Below are positions 1-5,351 of a DNA stretch of 5,479 nucleotides, in pieces. Each line of letters begins with the position of its first letter. The first letter of the stretch is position 1. Origin of the DNA: an uncultured bacterium. Lineage in GTDB: Bacteria > Planctomycetota > Phycisphaerae > Phycisphaerales > SM1A02. Location of the stretch: the NCBI GenBank assembly GCA_903938205.1, contig CAJACJ010000557.1:1-5479 (forward strand), written 5' to 3'. Under the pieces are notes generated by a model. It made no database searches and was not told the origin of the DNA. It saw only the letters and a program-made list of their open reading frames with translations. The position numbers were made by a program, and so were the translations under genes.

Positions 1-2
1 CG

Positions 3-434
3 CATGTGGTTGACTTCCGCGACATCCACGCGTGGACCTTTGTAAGCGCGGCCGCGCTTATTTTCATCGCGGCGCTGGCCAAATCCATGCCGCTCTTTTA
101 TATTTCCGGCGCTCTGCTTGGCATTGGTTTCGCTGGCGGAAGCTTGGCGTGGAATTTGGGCCACCAAGATTTCGCTCCGCCCGAGCGCGACGCGGAATAC
201 ATGGGCGTTCATGTCACACTGAATGGAATCCGCGGTCTGATCGCGCCGTTTCTCGCGGTGGGTTTGTACGAGTGGCTCAAAGGCCACAACCTTGGCGCTT
301 GGAGTTTCTTTGTCTGCCTCATGATCAATGTGGTAGGCGCGTGGGGATTTGTCCACATGCGCCGCGCGCGCAAGCGACAAAGAAAAGCCACGCTGGTCAG
401 CGATTCCCAAGCGCAAGCGCTGCCGCAAGCATGA
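3..434 (+). CDS. MFS transporter, C-terminal part (5' end outside window)
   Basis: This is the C-terminal end of a multi-pass inner-membrane transporter of the major facilitator superfamily. The reading frame is open to the left edge, so GTG at nt 6 is not taken as the start. The visible 143 residues hold about four hydrophobic helices, at fragment residues 10-27, 30-50, 74-91 and 98-116, followed by a basic cytoplasmic tail (119-129, rich in R and K). The loop between the second and third helices carries GHQDFAPPERDAEYMGVHV and then TLNGIRG. I recognise this pattern from a planctomycete MFS subfamily in which GH-DFA and YMGVHVTL-G-RG are conserved. A full-length member would be about 400 residues, so roughly two thirds lies upstream. 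The substrate cannot be inferred. The gene ends with TGA, and the palindrome at 445-464 follows 10 nt later. The second partial MFS gene at the right edge appears to belong to the same subfamily. Confidence 0.8.
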   Translation, partial: HVVDFRDIHAWTFVSAAALIFIAALAKSMPLFYISGALLGIGFAGGSLAWNLGHQDFAPPERDAEYMGVHVTLNGIRGLIAPFLAVGLYEWLKGHNLGAWSFFVCLMINVVGAWGFVHMRRARKRQRKATLVSDSQAQALPQA

Positions 435-444
435 AATAAAACCA

Positions 445-464
445 TTTCCTTCGGCCGAAGGAAA
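445..464. terminator. Perfect 20-bp palindrome, possible weak bidirectional terminator
   Basis: TTTCCTTCGGCCGAAGGAAA is a perfect inverted repeat. As RNA it can fold into an 8-bp stem with a GGCC loop. It begins 10 nt after the MFS stop codon, where a terminator would be expected. The plus-strand side that follows is only modestly T-rich (CTTTC). The minus-strand side reads TGGTTTTATTTC, which is a better U-tract. It may therefore be a weak or bidirectional terminator; a protein-binding palindrome is the alternative. Confidence 0.45.
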
Positions 465-477
465 CTTTCAATTGCCC

Positions 478-506
478 TTCAATTCAAGCGGCTTTTTCGC
501 TACCAT
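478..506 (+). promoter_or_regulatory. Candidate rpsA promoter
   Basis: TTCAAT (478-483) and TACCAT (501-506) are separated by 17 nt, the usual sigma-70 spacing, though each matches its consensus only partly. The stretch from 479 to 503 shares the words TCAATTCAA-CGGCT and CGCTAC with the region just upstream of the gene starting at 2669. Its position in the only gap between the MFS stop and rpsA supports a promoter role. The expected transcript start is near 513, which would leave an rpsA leader of about 110 nt. Confidence 0.45.
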
Positions 507-512
507 CATCGA

Positions 513-622
513 CCCGGCATTTCGCCGGCGCCTTTCACGGACGCGTGTCCGGGGCGTTTATTCCTGGCCGATTTCGCGGCGTGGTCCGCGCGGCTCATCA
601 CGCACCCTATTGAAACGACAAC
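513..622 (+). promoter_or_regulatory. rpsA 5' leader with two hairpins
   Basis: This GC-rich stretch precedes rpsA and has no convincing coding content. Hairpin 1 pairs CGCC (529-532) with GGCG (553-556) and, inside it, CGGAC (538-542) with GTCCG (547-551) across a GCGT loop. TTTATT follows at 557-562. Hairpin 2 pairs CGCGG (575-579) with CCGCG (586-590). No Shine-Dalgarno sequence precedes the ATG; the nearest bases are GAAACGACAAC. In enterobacteria, S1 represses its own translation through a structured leader lacking a strong Shine-Dalgarno. A similar loop here is an inference from layout only. Confidence 0.4.
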
Positions 623-2383
623 ATGGTTAATCACAATCTCATTGAAGCCCTCGCTCTTGAAGCAGGCATCGCGGACAAAATGCTCCGCGAGGCGTACGGA
701 CAAACAGAACTCAATCTTGAAGAAATCCTTGGCGCAGAAGTTGCGTCACTTGGAACCGGCAACATCGTCAAAGGACGCGTTGTTGGTATCAGCGGCGACT
801 TTGTCATTGTTGACATTCGCGGCAAGAGCGAAGGTCAAGTTCAAAAAGAAGAATTTGAGGAATCAGGCGGCGTCACCATCGGTGATGAAGTTGAAGTCCT
901 TGTTGAAGAAACTGAAACGCCAGACGGAAGCATTATGCTTTCCAAGCGCAAGGCCGACCGCATTCGCGGTTGGGAGCAAGTGCTTGTCAGCCGCAAGGAA
1001 GGCGACATTGTTGAAGGCAAAGTGTTGCGCAAGATCAAGGGCGGACTTTTGGTGGACATTGGCGTGCCAGTGTTCCTTCCAGCCAGCCAAGTTGATGTTC
1101 GCCGTCCAGGCGATATTGGCGAATTCATCGGCAAAACAGTGCGTTCCATGATTCTCAAGATTGATCTTGAGCGACGCAATATCGTCATCAGCCGTCGCAA
1201 GTTGATCGAAGATGAGCGTGAAGATTCCAAGCGCAAGTTGATGGACAAGGTGAACGAGGGCGACATTGTGCGCGGCATCGTGACCAACATCGCCGACTTC
1301 GGCGCGTTCATTGATCTTGGTGGTCTTGATGGTTTGCTGCACATCACCGACATGAGTTGGGGCCGCGTGAATCATCCAACCGAAATCGTCAAGATTGGCG
1401 ACGAGGTCGAAGTCAAGATTCTCAACATCGACCGAGAGCGCGAAAAGATTGCCCTTGGCATGAAGCAGAAGGAAGCCAGCCCATGGGAGGAGATCGAGAA
1501 GAAGTATCCGGTCAATTCTCGCCTGAAGGGAACCGTTGTCAGCTTGATGAGCTACGGCGCGTTTGTTCGCCTTGAAGAAGGCATTGAAGGCCTGGTGCAC
1601 GTCAGCGAAATGAGTTGGACTCGCCGCGTGAATCATCCAAGTGAAGTTGTGAACGTGAACGACGAAATTGACATTGTCATTCTTGAAATTGACAAGCAGA
1701 AGTTGGAGATCAGCCTGGGCATGAAGCAGACCGAGGTCAATCCTTGGGAACTTGTTGCCGAGAAATATCCAAACGGAACCATCATTGAAGGCAAGATCCG
1801 CAACTTGGCCAACTACGGCGCATTTGTTGAGATTGAGCCTGGAATTGACGGTCTTTTGCATGTCAGTGACATCAGCTGGACCAAGAAAGTTGCGCATCCA
1901 AACGAGATTTACAAAAAGGGCGACAGCGTGAAGTGCGTTGTGCTTGATGTGGATCGCGACAAGCAGCGCGTTGGCTTGGGCACCAAGCAATTGTCTGAAG
2001 ATCCATGGGTGGAAGCAATTCCAAGCGCGTATCGCCCAGGCATGATCGTCAAGGGAACCATCACCAAGATCACCAACTTCGGCGTGTTTGTTGAGCTTGA
2101 AGAAGGTCTGGAAGGCTTGCTGCACATCAGCGAACTTTCTGATCAGAAGGTGGAAAATCCGCTGGACGTTGTGAAGCCTGGACAAGAAGTGGACGTGAAG
2201 ATTCTTCGCGTTGACACTTCCGATCGCAAGATTGGTCTGAGCTTGAAGCGCGCTCAATGGGGCGCGGGAATTGATCCAGACATGCGTGCGGATATTGCGG
2301 CGGACGCGGCGGTTCGTGAACGTCCAACCCGCGGCGGTATGGATGATCACGGCGCGCTTGGCACCGACAAGATCAGTTTCTAA
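623..2383 (+). CDS. rpsA: 30S ribosomal protein S1
   Basis: S1 binds mRNA on the small ribosomal subunit and helps load and unfold messages during initiation, mainly through its OB-fold S1 domains. The 586-residue product contains six S1 domains at about residues 46-109, 126-193, 211-281, 296-368, 383-455 and 470-542, the full set found in E. coli S1 (557 residues). Domains 1 and 2 are divergent, as usual for the ribosome-binding end. Domains 3 to 6 carry the canonical signature, for example DFGAFIDLGGLDGLLHITDMS in domain 3 and its counterparts around residues 311, 398 and 486. PW motifs in the linkers (residues 287, 374, 461) separate domains 3 to 6. A 44-residue tail (543-586) rich in Asp, Ala and Arg follows. 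The ATG at 623 gives a normal S1 N-terminus with no truncation. There is no Shine-Dalgarno sequence. The gene is preceded by a structured leader and ends at a strong terminator, so it is probably monocistronic. An exact 17-nt repeat (1363-1379 and 1624-1640) encodes RVNHP in domains 3 and 4 and reflects domain duplication. Confidence 0.97.
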   Translation: MVNHNLIEALALEAGIADKMLREAYGQTELNLEEILGAEVASLGTGNIVKGRVVGISGDFVIVDIRGKSEGQVQKEEFEESGGVTIGDEVEVLVEETETPDGSIMLSKRKADRIRGWEQVLVSRKEGDIVEGKVLRKIKGGLLVDIGVPVFLPASQVDVRRPGDIGEFIGKTVRSMILKIDLERRNIVISRRKLIEDEREDSKRKLMDKVNEGDIVRGIVTNIADFGAFIDLGGLDGLLHITDMSWGRVNHPTEIVKIGDEVEVKILNIDREREKIALGMKQKEASPWEEIEKKYPVNSRLKGTVVSLMSYGAFVRLEEGIEGLVHVSEMSWTRRVNHPSEVVNVNDEIDIVILEIDKQKLEISLGMKQTEVNPWELVAEKYPNGTIIEGKIRNLANYGAFVEIEPGIDGLLHVSDISWTKKVAHPNEIYKKGDSVKCVVLDVDRDKQRVGLGTKQLSEDPWVEAIPSAYRPGMIVKGTITKITNFGVFVELEEGLEGLLHISELSDQKVENPLDVVKPGQEVDVKILRVDTSDRKIGLSLKRAQWGAGIDPDMRADIAADAAVRERPTRGGMDDHGALGTDKISF

Positions 2384-2404
2384 GTTTCACAGTGTGTAAA
2401 AATC

Positions 2405-2443
2405 AAACGACCGCGGTTTCAAAGCCGCGGTCGTTTTCTTTTT
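2405..2443. terminator. Strong intrinsic terminator after rpsA, probably bidirectional
   Basis: AAACGACCGCGG (2405-2416) and CCGCGGTCGTTT (2425-2436) form a perfect 12-bp stem with an 8-nt loop. TTTTCTTTTT (2434-2443) supplies the U-tract on the plus strand. It starts 21 nt after the rpsA stop. On the minus strand the same stem is followed by TTTGATTTTTAC, so it could also stop transcripts coming from the right. Confidence 0.92.
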
Positions 2444-2502
2444 CACGAGGGGAACCGCTTTGCGTTTAAAGCGATCGTGAGGTGCGCATCCCTGACCGAT
2501 TC

Positions 2503-2592
2503 TCAGCACAAGGCGATAAAGCCCACAAGAACAAGCAACATCATCCGTTTCAGATGCGCGCGCTGAACATTGTTTTGGCGGAAATAGTTCAT
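2503..2592 (-). CDS. Possible 29-residue single-pass membrane microprotein
   Basis: This is a small open frame in the only non-coding gap to the right of rpsA. The ATG is at 2592-2590 and the TGA at 2505-2503. The product has a polar, basic first half (MNYFRQNNVQRAHLKR) and a hydrophobic second half (MMLLVLVGFIALC), as in a short membrane-anchored peptide, and ends on cysteine. Two layout points favour a real minus-strand transcript. Promoter-like bases (TAAGCA, reverse complement of 2608-2613) lie just upstream, and the rpsA terminator downstream is T-rich in this direction too. Against it are the short length, the absence of a Shine-Dalgarno sequence and the lack of a family I recognise. 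The transcript could instead be a small non-coding RNA, or the frame could be chance. The rest of the 2444-2668 gap shows nothing else except a minor 6-bp hairpin at 2456-2473 and the dyad at 2616-2654. Confidence 0.28.
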   Translation of the reverse strand: MNYFRQNNVQRAHLKRMMLLVLVGFIALC

Positions 2593-2615
2593 GGTCAAGT
2601 CTGGCAATGCTTAGT

Positions 2616-2654
2616 CGGAGCCGCTTGAATCAAACGTCAATTCAAACGGCTCCG
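2616..2654. repeat. 15-bp imperfect inverted repeat (dyad) in intergenic region
   Basis: CGGAGCCGCTTGAAT (2616-2630) and ATTCAAACGGCTCCG (2640-2654) are reverse complements except at one position, with a 9-nt spacer. No U-tract follows on either strand, so it is unlikely to be an intrinsic terminator. The right arm ends two bases before the -10-like TACATT of the downstream gene. The left arm ends two bases before a TAAGCA element on the other strand. An operator dyad between divergent promoters fits best. The arm word ATTCAAGCGGCT also occurs in the candidate rpsA promoter (482-493). Confidence 0.6.
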
Positions 2655-2655
2655 C

Positions 2656-2661
2656 TACATT
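2656..2661 (+). promoter_or_regulatory. -10-like element, possible leaderless promoter
   Basis: TACATT matches four of six bases of the sigma-70 -10 consensus and lies exactly 7 nt before the ATG at 2669. Transcription would then begin at or within a base or so of the start codon, giving a leaderless mRNA. There is no Shine-Dalgarno sequence in between (GGTCACC). No clear -35 hexamer is visible at 16-18 nt, where the dyad lies. Confidence 0.4.
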
Positions 2662-2668
2662 GGTCACC

Positions 2669-4498
2669 ATGACGCCGTTTCGCATTGTGTCCAGACAAAT
2701 CTCCTTTCTATGCGCCATTTTCATCATGGCCGTCATGGTTATCACGCCCGCGCAGGCGGATCTTTGTTCCGTGGCCGACGCGCAGGCACTCTTTCAAGCG
2801 TCGCGCAAGTGGCTTGACCAGCAAAGTTTCAAGACACCATTTGATGCCGCCGCGCCAGATTTTTCCAAAGACCTTGCGCTGTCACCAACATTTTCCGCCA
2901 CAGCCGCTGGCGTTGTGTTGCGATTGAACGGCAGGCCTGTTGGTCAGGCGTGGGTGAAACAAAATCCAGATAGTTCATTGTGTCTTGCCGCCGCACTTTT
3001 AAAAGCGTTGCGTCAGGCCAACAACGATCGTGTTCTTTCCGCGCTTCCAGCGGATCTGCGCGCCAACGCTCCGCAAGAACTCGCGTTGGAAATTGAGCTT
3101 GTCGGGGACACGCGTCCATTGCCTGGAGATCGCCTTGATGTGCTTGCGTCAAAGATTGACAATGCTCGCCAAGCCATGGCTATTCGCGCCGGTGATCAAT
3201 GGGCGTTCTCGTTGCCCGCGCTGCAGCAATCACTCAATCAAACACGCTTGCCGTGGTACACCATGGTGGTCATGGCGCGCGATGTTGGAGTGGAAGCGGG
3301 CGCCGACAAAAAATTTCAGTTACCGCAAGGCGTGGTCGTGTATCGGGCCGACACGCGCAGAATGGCGCAAAAGACCGTAAAAGATGCTGCGTTTGAAATC
3401 TCGCGCGGCATGGTGAATGTGCCGCTTTCGGACATCACTGCCACGACGCTCGACCAGATGGCTGTGGCCATCGCGACACATCTTGAAAGCCGCATTCGAA
3501 ATACCGACGGCCTTTCACCAGAGACGCTTGACACGCTTCAAGCGCTTGGACCCGCGGGCGAATATCAACCCGCGCTTGGGTCGATGACTCAGCAAGTGTG
3601 TTCACCGCTGGAGCAAGGCATGAGCGCGTTCGCCATGGCTCGATTTTCAGAGATGAACTTTTCAGAGAAAGATCGGCTTGCGGCGCGGGCATTTGCCATC
3701 ACCACATTGCAATCATTGCAGCGCGTGGTCGGTGAAGAAAAAGATCCGCTTGATAATCCAGCCGCAGCCGCCGCGTGCCTTCTTGCATGTCAATCGTTAA
3801 ATCATTGCGTCATCGCTTGGGGAAATCCAGAGTGCGAAGAGTGGCAAAGAAAATTGAAAGCCAAAGTGTTGGAACAATTTCAACTTGATCAACGCGCTGA
3901 TTTGCAGACATGGGCTTTGTGCGCGGCGGCGTTAGCGCAGGACTCTCCCGATGAAGTCGCCAAGGGCCTTGCGGACGCGTGGAAAATTCGACCCGTTGAT
4001 AAGTTGCTCTCCGCCAGTCCATGGCTGTTGTTGGCGCAGCAACGCATGGGCAAGTCGAGCGACCTTGCGACCGCCAAAGAGGCTTGGAAACTGCTGCAAA
4101 TCATGCTTGTTGAAAATCAACTCACTCAGAAAGCCGATCCCGATCTCGCTGTTGATCTTGAAGGCGGCTGGCCCATCATTACCAATGGCGTGACTGGCGC
4201 AACGGCCCAATCTTCCCGCCCCGCCCTCACCTTGGCGCTGGCCATGGACCCAACACTATTTGGAAATACAAATGATGTCACTCTGCAGTCTCTCAAGTTG
4301 GCGCTTCGATTTTTGAAGCAGCTTCAAGTTGATCAAGCATCGTGCTACGCATTTCGTGACGCGGGCAAAGCGCTTGGTGGCATTCGCGCCGCGCCATGGG
4401 ATAGCAGTCAACCTCTCGGAGCCAACGCAACCACCCTGCTCGCCATTCTTGAAGCCCGCCAACTTTTTACGGGCGAGTCATCTTTGAAAAATAATTGA
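2669..4498 (+). CDS. Exported protein of unknown function, AMMECR1-like plus alpha-toroid-like regions
   Basis: No function can be assigned. The 609-residue product starts with a signal peptide (residues 1-30, hydrophobic core about 11-25, likely cleavage after TPAQA), so it probably acts outside the cytoplasm. Residues about 75-230 read like a divergent AMMECR1 domain: GVVLRLNGRPVGQAW (81-95), a helix of Ala and Leu, ELALEIELVGDTRPL (137-151), AIRAGDQWAFSLPA (171-184) and LPQGVVVYR (218-226). The LRGCIG motif of classical AMMECR1 proteins is missing. From about 310 to 600 the chain is mostly amphipathic helices. It ends with EGGWPI (498-503), SLKLALRFLKQL (541-552) and ALGGIRAAPWDSSQPLGANA (568-587), which suggests an alpha/alpha-toroid fold like that of terpenoid cyclases or pectate lyases, but without an obvious catalytic motif. 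I recall similar two-part proteins in other planctomycetes. The mature part has nine cysteines. ATG 2669 is preferred over TTG 2660 because it gives a clean signal peptide and fits the -10 element. No Shine-Dalgarno is present. Confidence 0.85.
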   Translation: MTPFRIVSRQISFLCAIFIMAVMVITPAQADLCSVADAQALFQASRKWLDQQSFKTPFDAAAPDFSKDLALSPTFSATAAGVVLRLNGRPVGQAWVKQNPDSSLCLAAALLKALRQANNDRVLSALPADLRANAPQELALEIELVGDTRPLPGDRLDVLASKIDNARQAMAIRAGDQWAFSLPALQQSLNQTRLPWYTMVVMARDVGVEAGADKKFQLPQGVVVYRADTRRMAQKTVKDAAFEISRGMVNVPLSDITATTLDQMAVAIATHLESRIRNTDGLSPETLDTLQALGPAGEYQPALGSMTQQVCSPLEQGMSAFAMARFSEMNFSEKDRLAARAFAITTLQSLQRVVGEEKDPLDNPAAAAACLLACQSLNHCVIAWGNPECEEWQRKLKAKVLEQFQLDQRADLQTWALCAAALAQDSPDEVAKGLADAWKIRPVDKLLSASPWLLLAQQRMGKSSDLATAKEAWKLLQIMLVENQLTQKADPDLAVDLEGGWPIITNGVTGATAQSSRPALTLALAMDPTLFGNTNDVTLQSLKLALRFLKQLQVDQASCYAFRDAGKALGGIRAAPWDSSQPLGANATTLLAILEARQLFTGESSLKNN

Positions 4499-4525
4499 TA
4501 TGGCTATTCCTGTTTGCCGTAAAAT
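4495..4525 (+). promoter_or_regulatory. Candidate internal promoter for the STN-like gene
   Basis: TTGATA (4495-4500) overlaps the stop codon of the preceding gene, and TAAAAT (4520-4525) follows after 19 nt, slightly longer than ideal. TAAAAT matches five of six -10 consensus bases. It ends exactly 7 nt before the ATG at 4533, the same distance seen for the gene at 2669, which again predicts a leaderless message. Co-transcription with the upstream gene remains possible. Confidence 0.5.
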
Positions 4526-4532
4526 AAAAATC

Positions 4533-5351
4533 ATGCGATTCAATTCGTTCATCAACTTCACAATTCTGCGCGTCACCCTTTTTGCATGCGCGTGTGTCGT
4601 GGCTTTGATCTGTCCAAATGCATTCGCCTTGACTTCGCAGAACGCTCCGCAGAATGATGCGGTCCGCGATCGATGGGTAGCGACGCTTGATGCGAAGCTT
4701 TTCACGGTGGCGTTCCACCAAGTTCCGATTGTTCAAGCCCTGAGCACAATCGCCCAAAAAACAGGCGTTCCAATTCAGATTCTGTTGCAAGATCAACCCG
4801 TTGGTTCCGCCGGCATTGACCCCGCTATCACCATTGACCTTGAACGCAAAGAGGCGACGGCGCGGACTATTTTGGAACTTGTTGTGCGCCAAGCAAGCGA
4901 TGCCACGCAAAGTGAATGTTGTTGGCAAACAACCGCTGGTGGAATTGAAGTTGGTCCAAAGCCGCGCTTGCTTCGAGCGAGCGCGTTGGAGCGTCGCGCA
5001 TACTCCATCACGGATCTTGGTTTCAAGGCGCAAGACTTTCAAGCGCCACCACTGCAAAGTGGCGGCAATACGGGTGGCAGTTCAGGCGGAAGTTCAGGCG
5101 GAAGTTCAGGCGGCACAATAAGTCCACCATTTACTCCCTCGCAGAATGAGGCTCGTTATCAAAAAATAAAATCACTCATTCAATCAACTGTGGAAGGTGA
5201 TGTGTGGGCGGAATCTTCTGGCGGTCCCTGCACTATTTCTGTCTTTGATGACAAACTTATTGTGATCGCGCCAGATTTTGTGCACCGCGCGATTGCGCGC
5301 AGCAACATCATGCGCACCAATACCCAACCCACAAGCAAGCCGACGCGTTAA
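4533..5351 (+). CDS. Exported STN/secretin-N-like protein with Ser-Gly linker
   Basis: The specific function is unknown. The 272-residue product has a signal peptide (residues 1-32, core VTLFACACVVALICP, cleavage after PNAFA). Residues about 55-140 resemble the STN/N0 fold found at the start of secretins and TonB-dependent receptors: FTVAFHQVPIVQALSTIAQK, then TGVPIQI (77-83), ITIDLERKEATARTILELVV (99-118) and the closing strand GGIEVGPK. AYSITDL (156-162) matches the segment that usually follows in planctomycete relatives. A flexible linker (166-200) with SSGG repeats leads to a small C-terminal unit, IKSLIQSTVEGDVW (202-215) and CTISVFDDKLIVIAPDFVHR (233-252), of the kind that follows STN in those proteins. 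No secretin pore domain or transmembrane beta region is present, so it is not a secretin itself. ATG 4533 is chosen over the in-frame ATG 4500 because it gives a proper signal peptide and does not overlap the promoter-like TAAAAT. The next gene begins immediately after its TAA. Confidence 0.8.
   Translation: MRFNSFINFTILRVTLFACACVVALICPNAFALTSQNAPQNDAVRDRWVATLDAKLFTVAFHQVPIVQALSTIAQKTGVPIQILLQDQPVGSAGIDPAITIDLERKEATARTILELVVRQASDATQSECCWQTTAGGIEVGPKPRLLRASALERRAYSITDLGFKAQDFQAPPLQSGGNTGGSSGGSSGGSSGGTISPPFTPSQNEARYQKIKSLIQSTVEGDVWAESSGGPCTISVFDDKLIVIAPDFVHRAIARSNIMRTNTQPTSKPTR
5079..5114 (+). repeat. Three tandem 12-bp units coding for SSGG
   Basis: Three adjacent copies of AGTTCAGGCGG plus A or C occupy 5079-5090, 5091-5102 and 5103-5114. 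The first two are identical and the third differs only in the last base. They are in frame and encode SSGG three times in the linker of the STN-like protein. Near-identity at third codon positions points to recent slippage-type duplication. Confidence 0.9.

Noticed and set aside
863..2350. A 495-codon open frame on the minus strand, antisense to rpsA
   Set aside because: It mirrors rpsA codon by codon, its translation looks like no protein family, and its openness follows from the restricted codon use of a highly expressed gene. The plus strand encodes an unmistakable six-domain S1.
2456..2473. Small hairpin CGCTTT / AAAGCG with a 6-nt loop
   Set aside because: A 6-bp stem of moderate stability with no U-tract or conserved context is expected by chance in a gap of this size.
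2616..2654. Dyad as an intrinsic terminator
   Set aside because: Neither side carries a run of T, and no gene on either strand ends next to it.
2660..2668. TTG at 2660 as the start of the 609-residue protein
   Set aside because: It overlaps the -10-like TACATT and adds only three residues, while the ATG at 2669 gives a standard signal peptide.
4500..4532. ATG at 4500 as the start of the STN-like protein
   Set aside because: It would add eleven residues before the natural signal-peptide start and would overlap the promoter-like TTGATA/TAAAAT pair; it also lacks a Shine-Dalgarno sequence.
4467..5057. A 196-codon open frame on the minus strand overlapping the STN-like gene
   Set aside because: The plus strand has a signal peptide and a recognisable domain here, and the minus frame gives a low-complexity composition with no recognisable motif.
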